Source of the DNA: Neodontobutis hainanensis
Lineage: Eukaryota > Chordata > Actinopteri > Gobiiformes > Odontobutidae
Length of the DNA stretch: 64,000 bases
Assembly (NCBI GenBank): GCA_024349245.1
Contig: JALDNG010000078.1
Span: 830,001 to 894,000 of the forward strand
Direction of reading: 5' to 3'
Part shown: piece by piece, positions 1 to 12,061 of the stretch
Numbering within the stretch: the first letter of the stretch is position 1
Layout of the letters: each line of letters opens with the position of its first letter
Position numbers and translations under genes: made by a program
The notes under the pieces: generated by a model
What the model saw: only the letters and a program-made list of their open reading frames with translations
Database searches by the model: none
Told to the model about the DNA's origin: nothing

Positions 1-248
1 AATTATCCTTCTTTCTCAGATACTGTCTATCTCTGAATGACGCGGATGAATGTCAATTCTGGGAATGATAACTCAATCCAATGAAGAATAGAGTATTATG
101 AATATCTCATATCTGGATGCTGTGTTTGTGGTTTTAGGAAAAGTTTCTAACAGCTTTGAACTGTTTTTTTTTAACAAAAACTCAAATATGATTTACTTTG
201 CAGCACATGTTAAAAAATATTAGTGAAAGTCTTGTTGTTGTTTTTCAG

Positions 249-710
249 GGACTAAGCCCCGGATGTCATGACATCTACGCTGCCAACATCGACTGTCAGT
301 GGATCGACATCACGGATGTTCCTCCTGGAAACTACGTCCTGAAGGTAAAACCAGTCTCACTATAGCCATATTCAACAGTCTTATATATTTTTTTTAGTAA
401 CAGTCTTTTATACCATGGCCCGCCGGCAGCTCCGCTCAAACCGATTTATTTATGATGTTTTCCAGATAACTGTCAATCCAAACTTCCACGTCCTGGAGTC
501 AGACTTCACCAACAACATTGTGAGGTGTGATATCACTTACACAGGCGTCTACGTCCAGACACGAAACTGCAGAATCACACGGTAAGAGTTCAGCCAGAAA
601 ACACTCGTTAAATAATATATTTAAAATGTTTTATATAAAGTCCTTCAGTCTTTTTATCTGCTTTTTTAATAATTGAATTTATAAACATTATTCTCTTTTT
701 CAGGGGTTGA
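249..710 (+). CDS. Lysyl oxidase family enzyme, C-terminal exons (LOXL1/LOXL5-like), partial
   Basis: Three 3' exons are visible: 249-344 and 466-581, then 704-710, which holds only the end of a split Arg codon, a Gly codon and the TGA. All junctions are AG/GT and the frame is continuous. The first exon starts at GLSPGC, a boundary position known in LOX genes, and carries the family signature DCQWIDITD. Lysyl oxidases are secreted copper amine oxidases that oxidise peptidyl lysines in collagen and elastin for cross-linking. The Tyr of HDIY (codon 276-278) aligns with human LOX Tyr355, which forms the lysine tyrosylquinone cofactor; the neighbouring family Tyr is His here. The copper-binding histidines and the cofactor lysine lie off the left edge. 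VLESDFTNN and YTGVYV look closer to LOXL1 than to LOX, and the C terminus lacks the LOXL2-4 extension. Which member (loxl1 or the fish loxl5 group) cannot be settled from two exons. Confidence 0.93.
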
Positions 711-1180
711 GCCAATGTTTCCTCTACATTTAGAAAAAGAACATCTGACAATCATCTGACATAGGGTTTTATAAAGGTTTATATTTGTGTTACATTCCAG
801 AGTCTAGTTCCAGTGACAATACAAAAAAACGTTTACACCAACTCCATCAAGACATTACTTGATAATGATTCATAGTCTTTTTTTTTCAGTTTCATACTTG
901 TATTTTTTTAAATGCTGGTTTATGGCTTGAATTTGTGCTTGTTGCTGCTTTGCCTTGTTTGTTGTACATTTAATTTTACCACTTACGGAGTCTGCAGACA
1001 ATAAGAGGTGTGTGTTACGTGAACGTGTGCATGGATCGAACTGTGTGAATGTGAAATATGATAAATAAATGTTGAATAGTAAATGTGTCAAGGTCAGTTA
1101 AATTTGTGCCTAAACATTTAAATTTCAGTATTTCAATATTTTGTATTTGCAATGCAATAAAGTTAATTATTGCAATACTC
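711..1180 (+). other. 3'UTR and polyadenylation signals of the lysyl oxidase gene
   Basis: After the TGA at 708-710 comes AT-rich untranslated sequence. AATAAA hexamers lie at 1064-1069 and 1156-1161. The second is followed by T-rich sequence and is the likelier main cleavage site, ending the transcript near 1180. The short minus-strand open frame across this stretch is not coding. Confidence 0.65.
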
Positions 1181-1199
1181 TTTTGCCTTTTATTTTAAA

Positions 1200-4100
1200 A
1201 ATGCAGCCCAAGACTCAAGGTTAGTTTAAACACTTTGAATATCTGAAGGTTTTTGTTCATTTGAAGATCATATAAAAAGGGATATTAGGTGTCAAAGACA
1301 AAAGTGACCTGTTCAGATGAAAGTCTTACATCACTCCTTAAAACTGAATCTATATTTTCGCTCAAACTGTTAAATGAAGGGGCTTTACTTTGAGAGATGA
1401 TGCTGCAGATTGCGGCCTCAGAGACAAACAGGCAGAAACGGCGGCATGTTTGCTGACGGGCCTCTGTGAAGACACAAGCCTCAAGATCTTATACGACTGT
1501 GCCACATCCACTAAAGCACAGCCAGAGCCTCATGAATGAAGCCCTTTTCTCACCATCACCTCCAGAGAGTCTGTAAAAAAGAAAAAGGGACCGTCTCGGA
1601 GCCAGAGCGAGCTCCCTGGACTGATTTCAGTGCATTTTCGTGTCACTGGAGATTGTCGACAGGCGTTTAACAACAGCCTGGATATCGTGTGAGTGGGAGG
1701 ATTGACACAGCCTCCAGAGAATATCTCCAGCTATTCATTCAGACGTGTTTTCATCACAGCCACTAGACTGTTTCAAACTAAACCTGCTCACAAAAAAGAG
1801 CTACACCTCATTCAAACATGTCTCTACTTTGGAGAAATTAAACGAGCATTACTGCACATATGGCTTGTGTTTGTGGGATGTACTGGAAAACAGGCAGGTT
1901 TTAAACAATATATGCACTATTAAATGTACAGATGTGGCATATTTAAAGAAAACTAAGCATAAAGGTTCAGCCAGGTACAAAGATTAGGTGCAGCTGAAAT
2001 GGTTTTGGTTGGAAGTTGCCGAGAAGGTGCTCCCTTTGCCAGAATACATTGTCTTATGTTTTCCGAAGCGTCTGGAAAATCCCCCATGACTTGTTTAGCC
2101 TACTTCATTCCTCTGTGTCTAGGAATCTTCAGCAAATATTTTCAGAAAAACCTAAACTATTTTGAAAATTCATCCCAGAAGAGACTTTTCTGATCAAATA
2201 ATCTGCCTCTCAGCTGCTTCACTTTGGACCGCCATGTCATTTTAAACATATCATGCCGTAGAGAAGACACAGCGTGTTTGCTCAGCTGTCAGGCTCCACA
2301 TCTGGACTCTTTGTTGGTCTTACACAAGCTGCTGCAGGACAACACTGAAAAAAGCTTAAAAAAGACAGACTGGCACTTTTCATTTGGCCTCGACACACAG
2401 CGGACAGGTAGGTAAGTCGAAGAGGACATCTGGCAGCAGGTCTTTGCTAAAAATACTTTAATTTTCCGGGTGCATCTGCACGTAGGTGGCCACTGTCTGG
2501 AGGGGCGACTCAGGGCAGGCTTTGGTATGTGCAGGTCATACTTTAACAAAGCCGGGGCCACATGGGACAGACGAGGACGTAACACAGTGGAACCGAAAAG
2601 CCGAAAAGCGTCCTGACAGGTTGGTTTTAGGCACGGAGCAGAGAAATTCCTGAGTCATCCCGAGGTCAGACGGCTACTATACAGAGCCACTTCCTCGAAA
2701 AGGGGGTCACTATCAGAGACATAACACAACCCAAACCCCAGCAGAGACGTCCTAGAGAGCTGTTTTCCTCTCGAGCTGGGTGGTACTGTGACTTGGGTGG
2801 GATTTATCAGGGATTTGTTGTTCTTTGATTGTTGTTAATCCAGACGACTATCTCCACATAAGCTTTCCTTCAAACACTGGTCCTAATTGTTTCTCAGAAA
2901 CCAATCTGTTTGATGCACCATAAAAAGCCTTGAGTCATGATGAAATGGACAAAATGTGCCTTCAACCATTTCTTGGCACCAAACTCTGTGAATAAACTCT
3001 GTGTCTTTCTTGAGGTCGTGTCTTGTGTCTGGGAATTGTAATTAAGTTTTTGTTTCAGTGTAAAATAATTCAATTCAAATTTTCTTTTTTTTTTTATGAT
3101 TTCGCCACAAGGCCGTCGTCTGAACAGTAACCTTGTTAGTTGAATGAAAATAAGAACAAATACGCAGATTCAATGCCCATGACAGTAAAATGATGTTTCA
3201 TTTATTCTAGGCTAGATATAAAGCTGTTCCAGTCCCAAACCGTCATCCTCCAACCACAGCATACCAACTTCTGCTTAAACTTTTAGCTCTGAGTTCAGTG
3301 TCAGATTGATGTGATCCTGAAAGGATCTCTGTTTTGTTAAATATTACGAGAATGTATTGCCAATATTTATCTGTTTCACTTTGCATCCCTTTTCTCGGCA
3401 GTGTTCGAGTGGAGTGAGCAGTTTGATTGACCGCTCCAGGGCTCAGCAGATTGACAGTTTATCTTATTTAAAATAAAACCTGAAAAACACAAGTAAAGAA
3501 AAAATGTTGCTACAATGAGGACTGTGGAAAAGACTACTCATGGGTAAGACTAGTCCAAGAAGACTTGAGCCTTGTCAGTGGAAATTCTCCATTCCCGTTG
3601 TTTGTGGGACATTTGTTGATTGACACAGCAGTACTAGAGCCACTTGAATGTGTGAACAAAATCACCCCCTACTTTCACACTCGCACTCGATCCTTCAGGG
3701 ACCCTGACATGTCCGGGACGCCCCGTGAGAACAATTTACAGTGCACACTTTGTGGTGAGCTGATGACATGAACGCAGTGAGTCTGGAGCTGAAGCCTCGT
3801 ACTCTCCGCAGCTGCAGTCTGGTCCTCACATGTTCCAATAACTGACATTTCAATATCATTGCAATAGTCACCGCGAAGGACTCGGCTCATTTGTTTGTTA
3901 GCTTTGTGTTAGCTCTGTCTAGGTTAATTAGGCGTTAGCCCCCTGCTCTCACCTCACCCCGCTTCTTAAAGAATCCACCGAACTGTTCATGAGATTTATG
4001 AACGTTCACAACGCTGCCGTTTTGCAAACTTAATCTGCCTGTGCACACAAAGAGATGCGGGTGGAACACAGCTGAAATAACCTCAATTAAAAAAAAAAAG

Positions 4101-7100
4101 TGGCTTAAGGTGTCCCACCTAAACAGTCCCACATTTGGTTCGTTATGATCCAGTTACTCCAGTTGCGAGTTGATGGGGCTGAAACCTCTCATTTATAAAA
4201 GTCCTAAATATTAAAGCCTTGTTAATGTCTCAGTGTCCCATTTTTTTATTACAAAATGCTGATGAATAAACAGTTTTTCTCTTATTACTAAAAAGGAAAT
4301 TTGGGTGGTTTCTTTTTGATAAATCCCAGCAGGGTACTCTATATGACAGGATATAGAAAAGTCTGAGGTAGCAGTTGTTCTGTGGGATAAGGATGGATCC
4401 TTCATGACGGGTCTGCTCCTGCACCATTTGATGTAAGTTAAATGTAAATGGCAGACTGCAGGACGTTTAGCAGTTGAAACTTGGCAAGGTAATCTGATTA
4501 TAAGAAAACAAAAAGGTAAAGTTGATTTGTTTTCAGCTGATTTAGCCATTCTGCAGAGTCAGCTTTAACCATCTGTCTGTCAAATAGTTACACTAATAAG
4601 AAACAGATTAGCCTCTACACTCTGAGCATGGTTTAGCCACAGAGCTAATAAGAGATGCTACTGTGGTTTGAGGCATCTTTATTTATTACTGAGCTGGTGA
4701 GGCTAGCCTAAAAGCTGCAGTTTTCTTTGCTTGGCTCTGGGGACTAACATCTAAAGTTTAGAATAACCCCAGTCTCTTTGTTGTGCTGTAGTTTATTGAT
4801 ACATAGACAAAAAGAAAATGAATGAATAGTGTCTTGGAGCAGCACCTGCAGAATTATTGTCAGACTCAGGTATGATTTTTAGGTTGATGGGATGAACAGG
4901 TCACTTCTGAGAGTTGTTGCTCCTGGTCCTTGTCTGAAACTCGATAAACAAAGAGGCCATGACAGGATTCACAGAGAGTTAGTGCAGGTTTAGACAGTAG
5001 ACTTATGGCCTTTTTCAAAACCCTCAAGGCTTCAGCAGCTCCGGCTTTATTCAAGAGCCAGCCTTCCACTGCTGAGCTAGACAGATGTTACATAAAGTGA
5101 GGAAATTAACTGTTATTTTGATATTTGCACTTGTACAGCATGTTGGTAAAGCCAGAGAAGTCAAATGAAATAGCTTTTATCCCACTCCTGGAAAAATAAA
5201 AACCCGAAACCAGAGGTGCCCGCGTCTATAATGTGAATGTTCATTATAGTTGACAGAGGGTTTTGTAGCATTAAGAGAGTTTATGTTAATCTAGACAGGC
5301 AGATCTCAGTTTAACAGTCTTTGATGAAGGAGCAAAGGTCCTGAAACCACATGTTTGTGTCTTGTTATTTGTTTTGTCCAGTTTTCAAGTCCATAACAAG
5401 TATCCAGTGACTTAAATACAGCTGCCCTAAATACCTTTACATAGGAATCAGCTAACTATCAAGCCATCTGCCCACTCTCTGACAGCACACACACAAAGTC
5501 AGTGAGTTGACATTTGCCCAAATCAAAAAATTGTTCAATAAAACATTCATGTAGCTAGTGTTACATTTTGGCAGTAGAAGGGAGTTAGAAAATAAAATAT
5601 GCCTTATTTCCCCAAATAGGTTTGAGTAGACTCTGTAGAACAGGGGACTCCAACCTTTTTCCTCAGAGAGCCACTTTTACAAAATGAAAAAGGCAGAGAG
5701 CTACTTATGTATGTAACTTTTATTCTCTTAACGCAAACAATATGAATTTTGTTTTGCCATAACTTTAACTCTGAACCTGTGCACAACTTACATTTTGTAA
5801 AAAACTAAAACATTTAGTTTATAGAATAGTAAAATATGAAGTTTGATGAAGTTTATTTTGAATGATCTCCTCATTGTTCTGTGTCTTGCTAAGATTTTAC
5901 AGCATCACCTCTCTCATCCTTTTGTAACCCGACTGGGACAAAGTGATGGTTAACAGTTTGTGTGTGTCATCCTCCATCTGTCACCGAAGCCTCCACAACG
6001 ACACAAAGAAGGCACTACGAGGGAGGGACCGTGTGTGAGCTGAAGGACTGTAGGAGGCGGCCTGCTCTGATGGAGGTAGGAGGCTGTGACAGTCTCAGAC
6101 AAGGTTTAAACAAATACAGACACACACTTTGGTTTATGATACACACTTCTGCGAGGAATTCATTAACTACGTCCCATAGATAGAGGCAATAAAAAAACTG
6201 GCATTGCATCTTTTATATCATATTAAAAATGAAAATTGTCTTTCTCTTAAAAGTGCAATAGGTCAGATCTTGGTGTTGGACAATAGGCTGGTATTTGAAG
6301 TTAGCTTTTTCAACCAATAAGTTTTCTTTGCAGTTTATATTTCAGTACAACAATGTTTTGGGGCATATTTTATGTCCCATTCAGGAATTTGTCTTTATTA
6401 TTATCATTGTCCCCATCAACCCTGAAATTACATAACCTTCCATGTTTTAAAGTGATCGTTAAACATATTTCCACTTGTCTTTGCTGAAAAGGTTAAAATT
6501 CTACACAACCCACCTTTAACGCAACACTCTGTATTTGTTTCACCATCAAATATTTGGCCTTGAAATCATATTTACCCAGAAAAAAAAAATTACCCCTCTT
6601 TCTTAGACACAAAGCATCAGAGTTACAAAATACTTACTCTGTGTGAACGGGGCACAATACATTTTTATAAGATCTTATTAGGACTGAGCAATGAATGAGG
6701 CTGAAAAATTAAAACTTGCTCTGACCACGAGGCTAATTTGCATTAATCTACAAACTACTGCAGAGATGCTAGGCTGTTCCCATTTAATCAATTTCCTGCC
6801 ACTTTGCCAAACCAACTCATCACAGAGGTAACATGACTTTTTGTGGGTACAAGGACTTTATGTCTGGTCTGGTCAGTCATTAAGGACATTATTAGAGCTG
6901 CTCTGGCCTATAGCACAACACAGTGCATAGCTCAGTGTTAAAGGAAAAACTCTTCTCTTAAATTCAATTTAGTGATATGCCTACTTCTGAAATCATCCAA
7001 AATTAAAAACTAAAATTAATTAAATATATTTGATTTATCACCCTGCCTTAGATTAGTGAGGCATATTTCACCAAACACAACTAGTTGTATTTCAGATTTT

Positions 7101-7770
7101 GTTTGGTTTCTGAAATATTAATGGAAAAGCTTCCTTTGAGATGATTTTTAATATAGAGTGTAATAAATACAGCTGTTTTTCAAACACTGATGTGGCAGGG
7201 TCTTGTCAGCTGTTTCCAGTTTCATTGTAATACATATACATTGTTATTCTTTTGCTGAAAGAGGTATACTGTTGAAGCTACGTATATAAAATTGTTGAAA
7301 TGTAGTATGGCCTTCACTGTCTGAATTAAAATCAGCCCAAAACAGAAACTTAAAGACTTTAAGAGAGTTACCTACATGTTACCCACAGAAAATCCTCAAA
7401 AGCTCTGTCCATTGTTCCTCAAGCTTCAGCAAAAAACAATTAGATAAATTCTTGACAGTTCGTGAAAAAAACAAAAAACAGCAAGCATTTAAAAATGTTC
7501 TTCATATTTGTTTTATATTTTCATGATTATTGAGACCTAACCATCACATGTGAGCCTTCCCTGCCTAAACTTTAAACCTTTAATTATAAATATCAGAGAG
7601 CCTTAGTTATCACATATTTATTTAATTTTGAATAAAACAGATAGTGTCCAACAAGCTGGAGCTGCCTGGAAATAGAATATTAATAGAATAGCAATAATAA
7701 ATTAATCTCTTTCTGTTGGTGGTCTTTGGTTTGCACTTCTTCACTCATTACCAGCTGTTTTTAAAAATAT
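1200..7770. other. Intergenic sequence, no supported gene
   Basis: AT-rich sequence between the lysyl oxidase gene and the exon-like island at 7.8 kb. The open frames are short and show no recognisable domains or paired splice sites. A moderately GC-rich patch at about 1390-1690 ends in a GTGAGT donor-like string (1687-1694) and could be regulatory or an untranslated exon, but nothing proves it. A decayed repeat lies at 5638-5710. Confidence 0.5.
5638..5710. repeat. Decayed hAT-like repeat fragment
   Basis: The string ACTCCAACCTTTTTCCTCAG followed by AGAGAGCTACTTA resembles the terminal region of hAT-type elements common in vertebrate genomes (a 'ccaacctttt ... gagagctact' pattern). It is assigned by eye and only a fragment remains. 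Confidence 0.35.
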
Positions 7771-7773
7771 AAT

Positions 7774-7929
7774 TTAAAGTCTTTTTCCCAGATTCCTCCT
7801 GCGTGGCTCTTCACTCGTGACACTGAGCAGCGGGTCGACCCTCGGGGGCTTCTCCCTCGATAATACCCCCACCTTCAGTCCGAGCTGTTTCCACCGACGG
7901 CTGACAGCGTGTCTCAGTGGCATCAGCTT
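7774..7929 (-). other. Exon-like GC-rich island, possible terminal exon or relic
   Basis: On the minus strand a good acceptor (TTTCCCGCAG, AG at 7930-7931) is followed by a 51-codon open frame ending in TAA at 7774-7776. It begins KLMPLRHAVSRRWKQLGLKV and continues with a Pro/Arg-rich part that includes EKPPRVDPLL. The block is much richer in GC than its surroundings, as exons here usually are. No donor or upstream partner exon was found and the protein family is not recognised. The plus strand is also open over the same block after an acceptor-like TTTTTCCCAG, so strand and coding status are uncertain. A relic exon, a conserved non-coding element or chance are the alternatives. Confidence 0.25.
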
Positions 7930-8199
7930 CTGCGGGAAACATCACACAGCAGGAAAAAGAAAGTGAGCACGGTTATTTAGATGCAGAGCTCAGCCTCAGT
8001 GAATTCTCAGTCACACCTTGTATGTACAATTTGAGCGTCATATTCTCAAAGCATTTATTTATTTATTTTTTCAGGTAGCATTGACAGAATGAAGGTGTAA
8101 TGAAAAGAGGTTTCTCGGAGGGATGTCCTTGTGAGTCATGGTGCTTTTCTGAGAAACATAAAGCTGTTTTTTTATGAGGAAAAAGTGTCCTCACTCCTC

Positions 8200-8300
8200 A
8201 ACAACTGTCTCCGAAGCCTCGTTTCCACTGAGTCAGGTCAGTACCAGTCAGTTTCTATCACCAAAAGTGTTCTGAAGCATCCCCAAAAGAAGAGTCTTGG
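8200..8300. repeat. Fragment resembling a fish MITE end
   Basis: CCTCGTTTCCACTGAGTCAG followed by GTCAGTACC-type sequence resembles the ends of a widespread fish DNA transposon family ('cctcgtttccactg ... ggtacc'). Only one end is recognisable. Confidence 0.3.
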
Positions 8301-8589
8301 TACCACTTTGGGGACACACTGGCCTCATGTGTGTGGTCCACTTATGGTAAACTACTCTGAGGCATTTGTTTAGAGTTTGCCCTGATAAAGGCCTTGAGGC
8401 TTAAATGCTTTTTATCCATTCACCTTTTTGAGTGCGTCACTTTCAACGTGATAAAGAGAGATACCCAAAATGAAGAGCAGCAAAGGAATATAGCTTTTTA
8501 CTTTTTGATCAGGTCGAAGTAGCACTTCTGATACATACAATACATTATTCTTGACGGTTTTATAGCTCTCATATCATTATCATTTTGTC

Positions 8590-9024
8590 CAGGTTTTAGA
8601 TGAATTTGAACAGGTTTTAGGTGGCTTTGAACAGGTTTTAAATGGAACTGAACAGGTTTTAAGTGGATTTGAACATGTTTTAGGTGGATTTAAACAGGTT
8701 TTAGGTTGTATTTGAACATGTTTTAGTTTGAACGGGTTTTAGATGAATTTGAACAGGTTTTAGATGGATTTGAACAGGGTTTAGGTGAATTTGAACAGGT
8801 TTTAGGTAGATTTAAACAGGTTTTAGGGGAATTTGAACAGGTTTTAGGTGGATTTGAACAGGTTTAGGTTGAATTTTAACATTTTAGTTTGAACAGGTTT
8901 TAGGTGGTTTAAAACAGGTTATAAATGGATTTGAACAGGTTTTAGATGGATTTGAACAGGTTTTTGGTAGATTTGAACAGGTTTTAGGTGGATTTGAACA
9001 AGTTTTAGGTGGATTTAAACAGCT
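8590..9024 (+). repeat. Minisatellite, 21-bp unit, about 21 copies
   Basis: Direct tandem repeats with the consensus unit AACAGGTTTTAGGTGGATTTG. Copies vary (GGTGG, GATGA, AGTGG, GGTAGA) and two are shortened to about 14-16 bp. The unit contains TAG and TGA in different frames, so the array is not coding. A single unit in the opposite orientation lies at 9101-9124. Confidence 0.93.
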
Positions 9025-9100
9025 TTTTTTATATTTGTATCAAAAACTGGCTTATTCTTTTCAAAATTTCATGAACAAATATAATAAACCTGATTCAGAT

Positions 9101-9124
9101 CCATCTAAAACCTGTTCAAATCCA
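9101..9124 (-). repeat. Lone inverted unit of the 8.6-9.0 kb minisatellite
   Basis: CCATCTAAAACCTGTTCAAA plus TCCA is the reverse complement of one array unit (the GATGGA variant). It sits about 77 bp past the array end, so transcript or single-stranded DNA could fold back on the array. Confidence 0.85.
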
Positions 9125-9129
9125 ATTAT

Positions 9130-11099
9130 AACAGTGCCAAAAATATCACCTAAACTAAATGTATTGGAGGGCCACATAAAACATTGCAAAGGCCTGCATT
9201 TGAATCCATACAATCGACTGAAATTAAAAGGAAAGAACAGTATAAAAGTCTACCATCGCTCATAAATGTTAGTCACACTGACAGCCCTGACCCACGGCCG
9301 CGGCCCCGAGACACAGTGCACAGAGCTGCTCAGCATGGCAGACGCTGCGCTGGCTCGTGTTTGAACGGACGTCACAAATATATAGCCAGAGTTTGCCTCA
9401 CTCCGCTCTGGCACGTGTCCAGGGGGTTTTATGATCAAAACCAGATTGTGCTTGCCCAACTCGAAGGAAGGAAAAATAGATTGTAGTTACGCATATTCTG
9501 CACAAGAGGGAAGTGCAGAAACAGGTGGACTTTTTGTAAAATTTCCCCCAACTTCCTTTAACATTTTTCACAGTCATCTCATTATTGAAGTCTCCGCTTA
9601 GTTCACAGACTTCAGTAACATCTGACTGTGGGTTCAGTTCCTCATTAGCCACAAACAGTTAATCACGCCAAAATCTGAGTCAGAGCTACGATCACGCTGT
9701 AAATAATATGATGACGCCTCGTTTGTGTGTCACATGATTGAATTGAAGAGACTTTAGAGTCCTCTGTTGCCAGAAATGACTGAGCTCCTGCCAACTGTTA
9801 GTTCCCTTGAAGTCATGAGTAAGACGCACTGTAAAAAAAATGTTAAAAAAAAACGTTAATGGTTTAATGTGATGTGGCCTTTTAGAGGACTGAGTAAAGG
9901 GGTTTAAATGTAGTAATAATACAAAAGAAAAGGTCAGAACTCCTCCTCTTTCATTCACTTAAAGCTTAGGACCTGCTGCCACTTAAGAACTGCAGCAAAC
10001 ACACAAACACAACCTATTTTGGTTTATCATGTTGTAATAAGAACAATCTCCATTAAAAAAACACCATTTTAAGAAGTCATTTAGGCTTAATTCTCAGGGA
10101 TTTTAGATAATGTTCAGTCGTGATATCAAGCTTTGGGCAACCACTCTAGCTGAACTTTTTGGCCCTTATCATATATTAGTAGAAGTGACCGGCAGAGGAA
10201 ACATGACAATGTCTCAAAAATGTCATATACATTGTCTTATTAGGAAATATCAAGCATAATAAAAAGAAGATTTATTAGATTTATTTAGGAATAAACTTAA
10301 CTGCTGTGTAAAGTATTATTATGCTGTCATGTGTAGCCTAGGCTTAGATTCCTGTACTGTACTATCATTACGATGGTACTTGAGGAGACAAGTAGTTTAG
10401 TTTTCAGATTCTGCAGCTTGAATATATGCATCCTGTATGTGTTCTCATGAGGGGGCGTAGCATGCCCCGTGACTCAAAAGTTACACAGTGGAGTCTGGTC
10501 AGAGTGTGGTCTGTGTCTAAAAAAAGAGGTGTTGGCCTTCCTTTTTCCGTCAGACAACCATGAAACTGACTAATACATGTTTTACTAAATACAAAAGCTA
10601 TAGATGTTCTGGTTAAAAGTTACATAGAGTTGCTTTGAACACTATCTATGTGTCCGTCCCATCTGAACTGATAAATCACAAAGTGGGATGAAAACACTCA
10701 TTTACTTGTCAGGGCAGACATGTTTTGCAGTGCAGCGAGGAGTGGGAAATCATGTGACATCAACAAAAGCAGACATCACGCCCCCTCTTACCGCCCACAC
10801 ACTTCAAACACACACATAAACACTTCTTTTTTTTTCTAAACAGGGGAGGATCTCTGCAATTCATTTAATGACTTTGAAAACTACTCTGCCAGTAAACAAG
10901 GCGTACGTCACCAGCAGCAGACACTGAGGGAAACATAAACACTGCTAAAAGGAAAGGCAAAAAAAAAAAAAAAAAATGTCCTTTTGTGCTCACCATGAGT
11001 TGTTCCCCTGCCTCTGTCCCACTGACTTCCACTCACTGCAGCAGGGTCTCATGTTTCAGGCCCCCATGGCACCGGGGCAGACCACCTCCTCCTTGTGCC
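9130..11099. other. Intergenic and probable 3'UTR of the minus-strand gene
   Basis: No coding feature is supported. Going down the minus strand from the stop at 11100, an ATTAAA lies at 10869-10864 and an AATAAA at 10276-10271; either could end the minus-strand transcript. An A-run at 10959-10976 is a simple repeat. Confidence 0.4.
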
Positions 11100-11976
11100 T
11101 CAGACCACGCTGGAGCCCTGCCGGCCTCTCCCCGAGTGGGAGGGGGTCTTCGCCGGTTTGGGAGGAGGGTACTTCCCACACCGTCCGTTCTGGGGGTACA
11201 GCGGAGGTTTCTGAGTCCTGTTTTCAATAATGACCCTAGGGTCTAAAGCCTGTGGGTGTGGCTCTGGAGGCGGGTGTCCCGCGTGGTTAATGGGACGCAG
11301 TTGAGGAGGGTGTCCGTTTAATCTGTGTTTAATGTCTTTATTGGGACCGGACGGGAGAATACGGTTCGTTTTGACGACTGACGCCATGTGAACCGGTGAA
11401 GGAGAGTTAGTCCTTAACATGATGCGATCTTCGTCGATGTGCTGGGGCATCTGAACCGGTCCAAGTCTGTGGTTGTTCACCGGGGCAACCCTGAGGTCTT
11501 CCGGATGACTGGGGTTGTTGTTATTGTTGGACGACCCTTGGGTGATGCCTGGTGCTTCTTCACTCAGGTCAATATTCGCTGTGAGTCGATCAATCTGCTC
11601 AACCACCTGAATAACAATGGACAGGATCAATACACCGTCACCTTGCAGCACAAAAGTTTAAAAAAACAATCTCTCAAACTAAGCATTTTCACATAAAGTT
11701 ATCAATTTAAACTTCACAGGCTTAGCTGATCAGTTCATAAACGACCCTTTCATTTGCTGCATTGCTTTCTGTAAAACACCTTGTGTCAGAGAAATGCATT
11801 CAGCTGTGAATCAATGCTACATAACAGCTCCATGCAAAATGAATAGTGAGAAAGCAAGGCATAATTTAGTAACAGATTCAGGCCAGGCTTTTAAATGTGT
11901 GTCCGGATTGTTGCCAAAAGGCTGTGCAAAAGGTCATTGAAAATTGTTCTCAATGATGGCTTTGGTAAGAGACAGC

Positions 11977-12061
<85 letters not shown>

